DNA of 60,924 nucleotides from Bacteroidales bacterium UBA4363 (GTDB lineage Bacteria; Bacteroidota; Bacteroidia; Bacteroidales; Paludibacteraceae): contig DGSL01000018.1 in assembly GCA_002393965.1 (NCBI GenBank), forward strand, positions 1-60,924, in the 5' to 3' direction. A program made the translations under genes and the position numbers. The notes below the pieces were generated by a model. The model was not told the DNA's origin and searched no databases. It worked only from the letters and a program-made list of their open reading frames with translations. Below, piece by piece: positions 1 to 8,471 of this stretch (the first letter of the stretch is position 1; every line of letters starts with the position of its first letter).

Positions 1-136
1 CACCTACAGAAGCATCATAAGTATGAATTTCACCTCCTTCCTGGAACAAATCGTTCACATCGTTAGCATCTATTTTGACGATACTATTGCGTGAGTCAAG
101 CACCTCACTAATTAACAATTCGGCATTTGTATTCAT
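1..136 (-). CDS. Unknown protein, N-terminal part only (cut by window edge)
   Basis: An open frame starts with ATG at 134-136 and runs off the left edge, giving about 45 residues beginning MNTNAELLISEVLDSRN. It starts one base after the stop codon of the gene at 138-764, so the two are very likely cotranscribed and translationally coupled. The visible part is hydrophilic and has no signal peptide or recognisable motif. Family unknown. Confidence 0.55.
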   Translation of the reverse strand, partial: MNTNAELLISEVLDSRNSIVKIDANDVNDLFQEGGEIHTYDASVG

Positions 137-137
137 T

Positions 138-764
138 CTATTTGAGGATTTCAATGTTGATTTCTGTCTCGAACTCACGCACATAGATGAAGTCTGTAAT
201 TGCGAACTCCATGTGTTCAAAGAGGTTGTGGAAGGCTCTTGTAAGGTGCAAATCCTTAGTGAGTTCTCTGTCGAGTCCCTCATTCCAATTATTATAACCC
301 TCATCCATTCCAATGAAGCTTTCAAATGATTCGTCATCGCGAGGAATGGAGAGTCTCATCAGCGACACGCCATCGTTATATAACCTATTCCAACCAGCGT
401 CACAGATAGCATTCCATAAATCCTGCCTGTCATCACCTTGGACGGGATGAAGTTTCGGGTAGCAGCAGCTGAAATAACATTTAGCCTCAATCTCGGCACC
501 CTTGAAATCCGCATTGTCTTTGATGCTGTCCCAGATACGATGCGTCCTGTCATATAGTTCCCGCAGAGCTGCAGTCAGAACATCATTGAATGCGATGATG
601 TCTGGGAGGATTTCTTCCTGATGGGCAAGAACTCGTTTGTTTATCATGTCCTTTCGTAAGGACAACAAACATTTGCAGTCTGGATAATCACATGGGGATT
701 TGTCGTACTTCCATAGAATCTCATTCTCAATGCATTGAATGTCGTAATCGTGTATATCAACCAT
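138..764 (-). CDS. Hypothetical protein, 208 aa
   Basis: Soluble protein with no signal peptide or membrane segment. I do not recognise the family. An N-terminal cluster of cysteines (CDYPDCKC, about residues 25-32) and a second pair (CYFSCC, about residues 97-102) could bind a metal, but this is only a guess. The C-terminal third is acidic. It is the first gene after hairpin element H1, whose near end lies 33 nt before the ATG, and it is followed after one base by the partial gene at 1-136. Context suggests an accessory or defence role. Confidence 0.6.
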   Translation of the reverse strand: MVDIHDYDIQCIENEILWKYDKSPCDYPDCKCLLSLRKDMINKRVLAHQEEILPDIIAFNDVLTAALRELYDRTHRIWDSIKDNADFKGAEIEAKCYFSCCYPKLHPVQGDDRQDLWNAICDAGWNRLYNDGVSLMRLSIPRDDESFESFIGMDEGYNNWNEGLDRELTKDLHLTRAFHNLFEHMEFAITDFIYVREFETEINIEILK

Positions 765-796
765 AGTTCACATTATTTTTGTGCAAAGAAAACAAA

Positions 797-823
797 GACC
801 TCCACCAACTGGTGGCAGAGGTC
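797..823 (-). repeat. Hairpin element H1
   Basis: 27-nt element. On the minus strand the arms pair over 11 positions around a 5-nt loop, with two G-U wobbles. The same two pairs would be C-A and A-C mismatches in plus-strand RNA, so the structure is kept only in the direction in which the genes are transcribed. It is followed by the T-rich stretch TTTGTTTTCTTTGCA and then, 33 nt after the hairpin, by the ATG of the gene at 138-764. It lies about 70 nt after the stop of the DnaE-like gene. It could be an intrinsic terminator, a leader structure or a module boundary. Confidence 0.8.
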
Positions 824-892
824 AAAGGAAAAATCATTATCAATAGAATTTTTGCGAAATATCTACATGCTGAACTACAAATAATAATGGAA

Positions 893-3355
893 TTAGTCTG
901 TATTATACTTCTCGAAGACTTGTTTGAACTCTTCTGGATAATTGGCTTTCAAATAAGCCATCTGATAGGCCAGCCAAGTGTAGCAAACAGCATGAGACTT
1001 TTGGTAAGTGTACATACCTTTAGCCTCCATTTCATTCCATAACTTTTCAAGGGCATTCTTTTTGTGTCCGTTCTTTATGCCACCTTCTATGAATTTAGGC
1101 TTCAGAACAGAAAGCACATCCATTTTCCTTTTACCGAGAGCATGTCTTAGCAAGTCACTCTCACCCCAACTAAAACCAGCGATCAAACGAGAAAGATTCA
1201 TTATCTGTTCTGGATAAACAATGATACCATATGTATTCTGAAGGTACTTTTCCATACAAGGGATGATGTACTTTATTACTTTCTTTGATTTTTTGTGCTT
1301 GACGAGTGTTGGTATATCTGTTGGTATATCTTCCATCGACTCCGGTCGATACATACAGTTCAAAATGACCAAATCCTCAAAACATGTAGGATGAAGTTTT
1401 TGCAAGTATTTTTGCATCTCTTTTGAACTGAACAGAAACACGTCATCGGTTTGGCCTGTTTGGAAAAGTTCCATCGTCTTCTCATCATCAATCGGAATCG
1501 TTTCAATATCGAAATCCTTATCATAGTGAACTTTGACACTCGCACATATATCCCTCATATGGGAAAGTGTTTCAAGACCAAGGAAATCAAATTTTATAAG
1601 ACCAGACGACTCCACATTCCATCCATCGTATTGAGTACAATTCACTATTTGTTCATTACCCTTTAAATCTTTTATGGAACAAGTTGAAATAGGTGCCCAA
1701 TTAGACACTGGCTCGTCAGCAACAACAAACCCACAAGCATGGACACCTAATCCACAGACCTTCCTCTCTAACACAGCCACATTTGCAATTGCGTCACGCA
1801 AACTTGGACCAGCCTTTCGAATAGCTTTTCTTATCTCTGGTTCATATTTGATGTAATTCTTTATAGAAAGCCAAGAATAACCTGATAGGATTTCTTTAAT
1901 AGCCAGAGTCTCAGGAGTATGCATTTGGTTTGCCCTTGCTACCGTATTGAATGCATTAGCTGTTGAGAATGCGCGGAAAGAAACTACATGAGCGCAGCAT
2001 TCCTTGCCATATTTTTGTTGAAGCCATTCAAGGATACGTTCTCTTCCTTCCCAGTCGAAGTCGATATCAATGTCTGGGAACAACGTGCCTTCTGGACTTA
2101 GGAAACGTTCAAAAAGTAAATCATGCTTCAATGGGTCAATCTTAGTAATGCCTAAGCAATAACATACGAGGCTGCCAGCGGCTGATCCGCGTCCAGGACC
2201 GACCCATACTCCAAGCTCAGATTGGGCAGTATTGACTACATCTTGTAGAAAGAGGAAATAGCCAGAAGCAGTTCTCTGCTTGATGATTTGCAGTTCAAAC
2301 TTCAGCCTATCAGAAACATCTTCAGGAAGCGATTCTCCATATATCTGTTTTGCTTTAGCAAAAGAAAGGTATTCCAGATAGTTGTCCTCCTTTTCCCTTC
2401 TCTCATTCCCGAACCCATCAGGAATGCTAATAGCAGGAACAATGGGAGCATGGCGTATGTCATAGGATTCAACCTTGTCAAAGATTTCCATTGTATTCTC
2501 CAATGCTTCAGGGACATCAGAGAACAACTCGCACATTTCTTTTCTGCTTTTCAACCAGCGGGATTGAAGTGTATCTGTTTTAGCAAATTCATCCACAGTC
2601 TTTCCTGTAGCATAGCATTGCTGGATATTGTAAACTGCCAAATCCTTAGGAGCAATATAACGAACATCATTGGTGGCTACAACCTTCACACCATATTCTT
2701 TCGCTTTCTGAGTTAGAACAGCATTAACCTTTTGCTGTTCAAGCATCAAGTCACTCGGAGTGTCGCTCTTTAAGTCATAATCAGCTGTACGCTGTAATTC
2801 CAGATAATAATCCTCCCCAAAAGTCTGCTGATACCATTTGATAGTCGCATCAAGCCCTGCAATGTCATCGCTTACTACATGGGAATATACTTCGCTGCCA
2901 ATACCACCTGAGAGGACGACCAGTCCTTCATGGTGTTTCTCCAAATCCGCACGGTCTGTTCGAGGGCTTCCATAGAAACCGTCAGTCCATGAATTGCTTA
3001 CAATCTTAATGAGGTTCTTATAGCCTGTCAAATTCTTGGCAAGAACAGTCAGATGGAACCCTTCCAAATCCTCGTGACCATCTTTTTTGTCCTTAGATCC
3101 ATTCTTAGCCACATATAGCTCACACCCAATAATAGGTTTGAAAGGCTTCTTGCCGTTCTCTTGTCTTTCTTTGTTGATTTGGCTGACATCGTCGAAAAAC
3201 TCCATGATACCAAACATATTGCCATTATCAGTAATAGCAATGCCTGGCATTCTGTCTTTGATGGCTGCATCCACCAATTTCCTGATACTTGCACATCCAT
3301 CATTTATTGAATAATGGGAATGTACATTCAAATGTACGAATCTAAAAGCTTTCAT
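893..3355 (-). CDS. DnaE-like DNA polymerase III alpha subunit, short accessory form (820 aa)
   Basis: Family C DNA polymerase. The N-terminal PHP domain is visible (HLNVHSHYSINDG, near residue 8), and the palm carries PDIDIDFDWEGRERI near residue 427 and FDFLGLETLS near residue 586. These match the three catalytic aspartates of bacterial DnaE. The protein ends shortly after the fingers segment containing QKSHAVCYTWLAYQMAYLK, so it lacks the helix-hairpin-helix, clamp-binding, OB and tau-binding region. Usual DnaE is about 1,100-1,200 aa. It is the only gene between H2 and H1 and starts 39 nt after the H2 hairpin. It is unlikely to be the main replicase; a repair or conflict role is inferred. 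Confidence 0.85.
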   Translation of the reverse strand: MKAFRFVHLNVHSHYSINDGCASIRKLVDAAIKDRMPGIAITDNGNMFGIMEFFDDVSQINKERQENGKKPFKPIIGCELYVAKNGSKDKKDGHEDLEGFHLTVLAKNLTGYKNLIKIVSNSWTDGFYGSPRTDRADLEKHHEGLVVLSGGIGSEVYSHVVSDDIAGLDATIKWYQQTFGEDYYLELQRTADYDLKSDTPSDLMLEQQKVNAVLTQKAKEYGVKVVATNDVRYIAPKDLAVYNIQQCYATGKTVDEFAKTDTLQSRWLKSRKEMCELFSDVPEALENTMEIFDKVESYDIRHAPIVPAISIPDGFGNERREKEDNYLEYLSFAKAKQIYGESLPEDVSDRLKFELQIIKQRTASGYFLFLQDVVNTAQSELGVWVGPGRGSAAGSLVCYCLGITKIDPLKHDLLFERFLSPEGTLFPDIDIDFDWEGRERILEWLQQKYGKECCAHVVSFRAFSTANAFNTVARANQMHTPETLAIKEILSGYSWLSIKNYIKYEPEIRKAIRKAGPSLRDAIANVAVLERKVCGLGVHACGFVVADEPVSNWAPISTCSIKDLKGNEQIVNCTQYDGWNVESSGLIKFDFLGLETLSHMRDICASVKVHYDKDFDIETIPIDDEKTMELFQTGQTDDVFLFSSKEMQKYLQKLHPTCFEDLVILNCMYRPESMEDIPTDIPTLVKHKKSKKVIKYIIPCMEKYLQNTYGIIVYPEQIMNLSRLIAGFSWGESDLLRHALGKRKMDVLSVLKPKFIEGGIKNGHKKNALEKLWNEMEAKGMYTYQKSHAVCYTWLAYQMAYLKANYPEEFKQVFEKYNTD

Positions 3356-3394
3356 GTTATATCACTATTATTGTTTTTGTGCAAAGTAAATCTG

Positions 3395-3421
3395 AACTTA
3401 CGCCAATAGGTGGCATAGGCC
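3395..3421 (-). repeat. Hairpin element H2 (diverged copy)
   Basis: Diverged copy of the H element upstream of the DnaE-like gene. On the minus strand about 10 of 11 stem pairs survive. One pair that is C-G in the other copies is A-U here, a compensatory change, and three are G-U. The conserved downstream TTTACTTTGCAC follows, and the DnaE start lies 39 nt further on. Confidence 0.65.
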
Positions 3422-3541
3422 CGAAATAACAACTAAATATCATGTGTAATTATGATTCAAACTGTAGATTATTTGCTATGCCGTGATCTCCTCTATCAGT
3501 TGTTTAGCCCTTTGCTCAACAAATTACATTTAGCAATAGGA

Positions 3542-4303
3542 CTATTTTTTTCTAATAGAAACAGTGAATTCTATGATATGCTCCCAATACAATTCACGAA
3601 TCCTTTTGAGAATAATCCAGTCACTAATGAAAAGATTATAATATTCATGAAAAACCTTTGCCATCAAGACTCTGAGTACATACCCCTCTCTCGCATACTT
3701 TATGATGGTATCATCCATGAAATCAGCTGGATATTCTTTTATGACACCTGTATGAATGTTGCTGAAACGATATGGTGCAGTTGAGCGTTTCCAACGATTC
3801 CAGTCATTTGCGTATTCACTTTTCTGTTTTTCTAATACCCTCTTTGCAAGAGAGGGCATGTTGAATGTGAATATGTCGTTAGGGCTTACATAACCCATAT
3901 CCAAGTATGGTAAAGAAGAATGTTTCTTCATAAAATCTTCACATGTTGTGATATCTATATGATATAGGTTATTACCAACAAGAACTGACATGAGATATAG
4001 TAGCAACAAGTCATAGGCCGACCATCCGTGCCATACAATAACTTTCTCGTAATGTGTATAATCCTTTGTTATGAATTCCTTTAATTGGTTGAAAATGACT
4101 ATTTTTTCTTGTAATTCCAAACTATCGAGAGACATTGCAGACAGCATTAGTTCTGTGTCCGAGAAATCCTTTGGAATATAATTGCATGAAAAATCGACTG
4201 GAAGATAAATAACCTCATCCTCTATCCCCATCCCGTAAAAGGCTTGTTTCAGAGTCCCTCTGTAACAAGCAGAACTGACCACGTGAAGAGTTCTTTCTTT
4301 CAT
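3542..4303 (-). CDS. DUF1835-like protein, 253 aa
   Basis: The N-terminus (LHVVSSACYRGTLKQAF, from residue 6) resembles the start of DUF1835 proteins, where a short strand is followed by a small-residue turn and a helix. A later segment (VIVWHGWSAYDLLLLYL, near residue 90) matches the family's conserved WxGxxAxDxL region. The biochemical function of the family is unknown to me. No signal peptide or membrane span. It stands alone between H3 and H2, with its ATG 69 nt after the H3 hairpin. I am moderately sure of the family and cannot state a function. Confidence 0.6.
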   Translation of the reverse strand: MKERTLHVVSSACYRGTLKQAFYGMGIEDEVIYLPVDFSCNYIPKDFSDTELMLSAMSLDSLELQEKIVIFNQLKEFITKDYTHYEKVIVWHGWSAYDLLLLYLMSVLVGNNLYHIDITTCEDFMKKHSSLPYLDMGYVSPNDIFTFNMPSLAKRVLEKQKSEYANDWNRWKRSTAPYRFSNIHTGVIKEYPADFMDDTIIKYAREGYVLRVLMAKVFHEYYNLFISDWIILKRIRELYWEHIIEFTVSIRKK

Positions 4304-4372
4304 TTTAGTTTGATTTTAATTTTTGTACACCAATAGCTGTTAATATAAGATTTATGCTGCAAAGGAAACAAA

Positions 4373-4399
4373 GACCTCTGCCAATTTGTGGCAGAGGTC
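4373..4399 (-). repeat. Hairpin element H3
   Basis: Perfect 11-bp inverted repeat (GACCTCTGCCA and its complement) around a 5-nt loop, followed on the minus strand by TTTGTTTCCTTTGCA. It lies 69 nt upstream of the DUF1835-like gene and about 67 nt after the stop of the gene at 4467-5327. Confidence 0.8.
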
Positions 4400-4466
4400 T
4401 GAGGGAAATGAAATTTCTTTTGAAATTTATGCGGTTGAGATTTTACAGTAATATCTTCGCAAAAGA

Positions 4467-5327
4467 CTATTTGTTATCTGTGCAACTCTTCCTATGCGAA
4501 TTCATGAAATCAGGATGATTTTTTAGAAACTTACTGTATGCGGTAATCAATCCGTTGTAGTCGAATCCTGAATAACTAAGATGATATGAATTGATGGCTA
4601 CTTTGTTATTTTTCTTGTCATAATAAATCCATTCACCCGTCTCTTCTTTTGAATCTTGTTCAAAATTGTATCCTATTTCATTAAGGAAATTGAGGATATG
4701 ACTCCCTGTTGGTTCTATCGACTCAGAATATCCACAACAAAAGAAGATGTCTGCATTTAAATTATGAATTTGCTGTTTCAATTTTTTTTTATCATTATCA
4801 ATTGCTTTCTTTAAGATGTCGTTAGGACATTTGTCCTCTCCCACTTCCTTTTTGCAATTAATTCGAGCAAAAGCATGTTTGTAAGAAAAGGAGAGTACCT
4901 CTTCATCATTGAAATCTAGCATGGGACGACATGCCTCTGAATTCAAAACACCATACAAGGAGTAAACTAAATTTTTGAAAAAAGATAGTTTGTGTAAACG
5001 AGGGGTCTCCAAATCGCTTCTTGGATTTATAAAAGATTCACTCCGCACATCCCAAGCAACATCATATCCTGTATTTTGGTCTTTCGTCAAATACAAAACA
5101 CGTAAGGGCTCTTTGTCCCAAACTGCGTTTTCTTTTTCTTTATTTTCACTTCGCTTCCATCTATGTTTATCTTTGTCCCAGACAATCTCTCCCATAAACA
5201 TTATACCATCATTAGCAAAATAGTCACCAAGATTAGGGCACTTGGGATATAAATGCTGATTTTCTTTTACATACTTTTTTCGCCATTCATTAAGGATGCG
5301 TTCGTTTTCTGCTACATAGTCTTTCAA
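4467..5327 (-). CDS. Uracil-DNA glycosylase-fold-like protein, 286 aa
   Basis: The layout resembles the UDG superfamily. An early strand and turn (LRVLYLTKDQNTGYD, about residues 75-90) stands where motif 1 of these enzymes lies. A central strand (DIFFCCGYSES, about residue 193) and a C-terminal strand with histidine (VAINSYHLSYSG, about residue 248) stand where motif 2 (HPS) lies. The same order appears in the proteins at 8651-9469 and 10275-11060, which diverge strongly elsewhere. If the fold is right, it could recognise or excise damaged or modified bases, but catalytic residues are not clear. Its stop is about 67 nt before H3. Confidence 0.5.
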   Translation of the reverse strand: MKDYVAENERILNEWRKKYVKENQHLYPKCPNLGDYFANDGIMFMGEIVWDKDKHRWKRSENKEKENAVWDKEPLRVLYLTKDQNTGYDVAWDVRSESFINPRSDLETPRLHKLSFFKNLVYSLYGVLNSEACRPMLDFNDEEVLSFSYKHAFARINCKKEVGEDKCPNDILKKAIDNDKKKLKQQIHNLNADIFFCCGYSESIEPTGSHILNFLNEIGYNFEQDSKEETGEWIYYDKKNNKVAINSYHLSYSGFDYNGLITAYSKFLKNHPDFMNSHRKSCTDNK

Positions 5328-5366
5328 AACACAAACGTTTTAACTGATAGTTTCTATATTCAACTT

Positions 5367-5466
5367 TTACAATATTTCTCTTGCTATCCATGCACATGCC
5401 TCTGCATCGGCAAGTGCGTGATGATGGTTTTCTAACATATAAGCACAGGCGGCGACACTATGCTGT
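5367..5466 (-). pseudogene. 3' fragment of a DnaQ-like exonuclease gene
   Basis: Reading the minus strand, the last roughly 31 codons match the C-terminus of the intact DnaQ-like genes at 11853 and 19807: VAACAYMLENHHHALADAE followed by ACAWIAREIL and a stop. The HHALADAEA motif with the catalytic histidine and aspartate is intact, but homology ends upstream just before the repeat at 5483. The 5' part of this gene appears to have been replaced by the leucine-rich repeat module. It lies directly upstream, in transcription order, of the UDG-like gene at 4467-5327. Confidence 0.75.
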
Positions 5467-5482
5467 CGTCCGCTTCTCTGAT

Positions 5483-5535
5483 AAAAAATGTACTTTTCGT
5501 TTTGAAAACGTGTACTTTTCGTTTTGGGGATTATA
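5483..5535. repeat. Repeat element, left copy, bounding the LRR/FISUMP module
   Basis: A segment containing TGTACTTTTCGTTTT twice in tandem, separated by 7 nt, and ending GGGGATTATA. A second, nearly identical copy lies at 8356-8407 in the same orientation. Together the copies enclose the LRR and FISUMP genes and abut a truncated DnaQ-like gene. The tandem 15-mer could be a protein-binding site; the pair of elements looks like a module boundary. Confidence 0.75.
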
Positions 5536-5570
5536 ATAGTTTTTTGTCTTGATAATATCTGATAGGGAAA

Positions 5571-7262
5571 CTATTCCACTTTGTCTCCGTTCAGGAAATA
5601 TCTCGTGCCGTCCTTCTCGATATAGATTATTCCGTTGCGGTCAATGATTTTCTTCACTTCTCTCTTTTCTGCTGTGGCTTCATTCACGCCAGTGGCAGGA
5701 ATGGCCTGTTTGTTTGTGAATTTCTTCCATTCATCTGCTGCTTTGTATGCATCAATGCTTCCTGCTGGCACATACAAAGGAATGTTGTAATCTGACACAA
5801 TATTATTAGTTGATGAATAATACGGAGGGTTTGTTGCTTCTACTGTCATGCTCGTCAGTCCTATGCATTCATAGAATGCGCTACCTCCAATGCTTGTGAC
5901 GCTGTTCGGGATGGTGACGCTTGTCAGTCCTGTGCAGCCCTGGAACGCCCGATATCCAATGCTTGTCACGCTATTCGGGATGGTGATGTTTGTCAGTCCT
6001 GTGCAGTAGCGGAACACGCTACTTCCAATGCTTGTTACGCTGTTCGGAATGGTGATGTTTGTCAGTCCTGTGCATTCATAGAACGCGCTACCTCCAATGC
6101 TTGTGACGCTATTCGGGATGGTGATGCTTGTCAGTCCTGTGCAGCCTTTGAACGCCCCTTCTCCAATGCTTGTCACGCTGTTAGGAATCGTTATGCTTCC
6201 CATTTTTCCTTCTGGGCATTTTATTAATGTCTTCTTGTCTTTGCTGTACAAAACTCCGTCTATTGAAGCGTAGTTTAAGTTGTCTTCCGCGACATAAATG
6301 CTTGTCAGTCCTGTGCAGCCTCTGAACGCCAGTTCTCCAATGCTTGTGACGCTATTCGGGATGGTGATGTTTGTCAGTCCTGTGCAGCCATCGAACGCCA
6401 GTTCTCCAATGCTTGTGACGCTGTTCGGAATGGTGATGCTTGTCAGCCCTGTGCAGCGATTGAACGCGCTACCTCCAATGCTTGTGACGCTGTTCGGGAT
6501 GGTGACGCTTGTCAGTCCTGTGCAGCCATAGAACGCCAAATCTCCAATGCTTGTCACGCTGTTCGGAATGGTGATGCTTGTCAGCCCTGTGCAGCGATTG
6601 AACGCGCTACCTCCAATGCTTGTGACGCTGTTCGGGATGGTGATGTTTGTCAGTCCTGTGCACAAACAGAACGTAGCGTGTCCAATGCTTGTCACGCTGT
6701 TCGGAATGGTGATGCTTGTCAGTCCTTCGCAGAACTCGAACGCCATATCTCCAATGCTTGTGACGCTGTTCGGGATGGTGACGCTTGTCAGTCCTGTGCA
6801 GCCATCGAACGCCCGATCTCCAATGCTTGTGACGCTGTTCGGGATGGTGACGCTTGTCAGTCCTTCGCAGCCATCGAACGCCCCTTTTCCAATGCTTGTC
6901 ACGCTGTTCGGGATGGTGACGCTTGTCAGTCCTTTGCAGATATAAAACGCCGAATCTGCAATGCTTGTCACGCTGTTTGGGATGGTGATGTTTGTCAGTC
7001 CTGTGCAATGCCAGAACGCAGATTTTCCAATGCTTGTCACGCCATTGTTTATTACAACATTTTTGATGGATGAACGATAAGCATACCATGGAACTTGTGA
7101 AGTATTATAATAATCTTCCATCGCTCCCGTTCCGCTGATAGTAAGTGTGCCTGTTGAACTTACGAAAGAGTAAGTCACATTCTCGCCGCAGCTGCCGCTT
7201 TTATCTGCCCATGCGAGGGTTGTGGCACATATTGCCACAATTAGTGTAAATAACTTTTTCAT
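5571..7262 (-). CDS. BspA-like leucine-rich repeat surface protein, 563 aa
   Basis: An N-terminal signal peptide (MKKLFTLIVAICATTLAWA) is followed by a short region and about 16 copies of the 23-residue BspA/TpLRR repeat. Fifteen of them carry IPNSVTSIG followed by AF and a CTG-type cysteine turn. One non-repeat insert lies near the middle (YVAEDNLNYASIDGVLYSKD). The C-terminal domain ends RYFLNGDKVE. These proteins are secreted or cell-surface adhesins of oral and gut Bacteroidales. The repeats are almost identical at DNA level, so unequal recombination is expected. It lies in a module bounded by repeats at 5483 and 8356 and does not fit the DNA-processing theme around it. Confidence 0.9.
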   Translation of the reverse strand: MKKLFTLIVAICATTLAWADKSGSCGENVTYSFVSSTGTLTISGTGAMEDYYNTSQVPWYAYRSSIKNVVINNGVTSIGKSAFWHCTGLTNITIPNSVTSIADSAFYICKGLTSVTIPNSVTSIGKGAFDGCEGLTSVTIPNSVTSIGDRAFDGCTGLTSVTIPNSVTSIGDMAFEFCEGLTSITIPNSVTSIGHATFCLCTGLTNITIPNSVTSIGGSAFNRCTGLTSITIPNSVTSIGDLAFYGCTGLTSVTIPNSVTSIGGSAFNRCTGLTSITIPNSVTSIGELAFDGCTGLTNITIPNSVTSIGELAFRGCTGLTSIYVAEDNLNYASIDGVLYSKDKKTLIKCPEGKMGSITIPNSVTSIGEGAFKGCTGLTSITIPNSVTSIGGSAFYECTGLTNITIPNSVTSIGSSVFRYCTGLTNITIPNSVTSIGYRAFQGCTGLTSVTIPNSVTSIGGSAFYECIGLTSMTVEATNPPYYSSTNNIVSDYNIPLYVPAGSIDAYKAADEWKKFTNKQAIPATGVNEATAEKREVKKIIDRNGIIYIEKDGTRYFLNGDKVE

Positions 7263-7480
7263 TCTCTTTTGTTTTTGTTTGTTTTGATTTTTCTGCCGGT
7301 TCCTATTAATGTTGGTTTATAGACATAAAAAATGCGTGGAACTTTGTCGCTCTATTTGCATTTCGAGGTTCTGGACTGACCCTGTAAACCAAATATACAC
7401 GAACAAAAGCCCACGCTGGAACGTGAGCGTTCATTGCTTGACTTGGTTTACATTTTGAAATTGTACAGATTCCGAAAAAT

Positions 7481-7506
7481 GCGTGAAATCTTTCACGCCT
7501 TTTTTA
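7481..7506 (-). terminator. Terminator after the FISUMP gene
   Basis: GCGTGAAA and TTTCACGC form an 8-bp stem about 20 nt after the stop of the gene at 7525-8247, followed on the minus strand by ATTTTT. On the plus strand it is followed by CTTTTTT, so it may work both ways. The rest of 7263-7480 holds the BspA upstream region and a weak hairpin near 7415, and no gene. Confidence 0.55.
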
Positions 7507-7524
7507 TTATCTGTCAATTTACAT

Positions 7525-8247
7525 TCACTCCCCTGGAATAACGGCACGTACAGAATAACCGTTTTCGCGGAAACCGCCGTCGTAGTTGCTCGCGTTGTCT
7601 GATGTAAACATGACGACACACGCGTGTTCCGATCCGCTGGGATCCAGCGACGAGGACCAATAGAGGCCGTAAGGCCCAGCGTCGTCGAGGAGGGCACCAT
7701 TGAAGCCGCGTTCGCCAGCAGCAGGCAGAAAAATGTGGGCATCATCCAAAGAATAAGAAGCAGATGGCTTTTTATATTCGTTATCCCATACTGAACCCTT
7801 ATCAGCTTCCGCCTTTGCTTTATAAACAATACATCCTGCCACTCCACTACCATTATAGTCTTCTGTCCACTCCCAGTAGCACTCATTGCGAAGTTCCATT
7901 TGTTGCACCATTGTCGGCATCATCCACTTGCCGCCCCAGTTGACGTATGCGGCGTCATCCTCAAGGTCGAGAGTGGTCTTGTAGTCTACGAAACCGTTTT
8001 CGCCATCTCTGCGGACTGTATTGTATTTTGTGAGCTTGAAAGTTTCGTGTTCGTGCGACTTGTACTTATAATTGAGAAAACTATATCCTTCTTTGGGTTT
8101 CACCTCGCCCCAAGCAAAATAATCGCCAATTTCTTCCGGCTTAGTTGCACCGATGTTGCAAGTCGCCCACTTAGTCCCTGTAGGCAAACCGAGGTCAACC
8201 CATTCGTGACCGTTTTCTGTACCAATAAAATTCTTCATGTCATTCAT
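7525..8247 (-). CDS. FISUMP / C-type-lectin-like domain protein, 240 aa
   Basis: The protein opens with GHEWVDLGLPTGTKWATCN, a hallmark of the Fibrobacter major paralogous (FISUMP) domain common in Bacteroidetes. It ends with WSSS and a C-terminal GYSVRAVIPGE, typical of this formylglycine-enzyme or lectin-like fold. No signal peptide is visible from this start, which is unusual for a family that is often secreted, so it may be a domain-only or truncated copy. The function is unknown; ligand binding is typical of the fold. Related folds are targets of diversity-generating retroelements, but no reverse transcriptase is in the window. It is in the same repeat-bounded module as the BspA-like gene. 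Confidence 0.7.
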   Translation of the reverse strand: MNDMKNFIGTENGHEWVDLGLPTGTKWATCNIGATKPEEIGDYFAWGEVKPKEGYSFLNYKYKSHEHETFKLTKYNTVRRDGENGFVDYKTTLDLEDDAAYVNWGGKWMMPTMVQQMELRNECYWEWTEDYNGSGVAGCIVYKAKAEADKGSVWDNEYKKPSASYSLDDAHIFLPAAGERGFNGALLDDAGPYGLYWSSSLDPSGSEHACVVMFTSDNASNYDGGFRENGYSVRAVIPGE

Positions 8248-8355
8248 TTTTTTGATTTTTGATTAGTAAATATATGAATTAATTATAATCCTCAAACATT
8301 GCGCACAAAAAAGGCAGAGTTCCGCCACTTACCGATTCGCTGCCTTCCTTTTTTT
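8248..8355. other. Gene-free upstream region with a terminator-like hairpin
   Basis: Between the FISUMP start and the right-hand repeat. AAGGCAG (about 8318) pairs with CTGCCTT (about 8340) around a long loop and has T or A runs on both sides, so it could be a weak bidirectional terminator. No gene is seen. Confidence 0.35.
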
Positions 8356-8407
8356 TAAAATGTACTTTTCGTTTTAAAAACGTGTACTTTTCGTTTTGGC
8401 GATTATA
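8356..8407. repeat. Repeat element, right copy, bounding the LRR/FISUMP module
   Basis: Nearly identical to 5483-5535 and in the same orientation. It again holds TGTACTTTTCGTTTT twice and ends GATTATA. With the left copy it encloses about 2.9 kb containing the BspA-like and FISUMP genes. Confidence 0.75.
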
Positions 8408-8471
8408 TTGCCATAATTTGAAAGTTTTTAGAGTTAATGAAATAATTGAATCACGATACAAAGAAAACAAA

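Noticed and set aside
797..823. H element as a true integron attC site
   Set aside because: It lacks the GTTRRRY core, is much shorter than attC, and no integron integrase is in the window.
797..823. TTTCTTTG downstream of the hairpins as a standard Bacteroidetes promoter
   Set aside because: The second base of the -7 box is T in place of A in all copies and no TTTG lies about 19 bp upstream; a regulated or non-standard promoter stays possible.
6298..7089. Long open frames on both strands across the LRR gene
   Set aside because: They arise from the 69-bp repeat unit, which stays open in other frames; their translations are repetitive and lack any family features.
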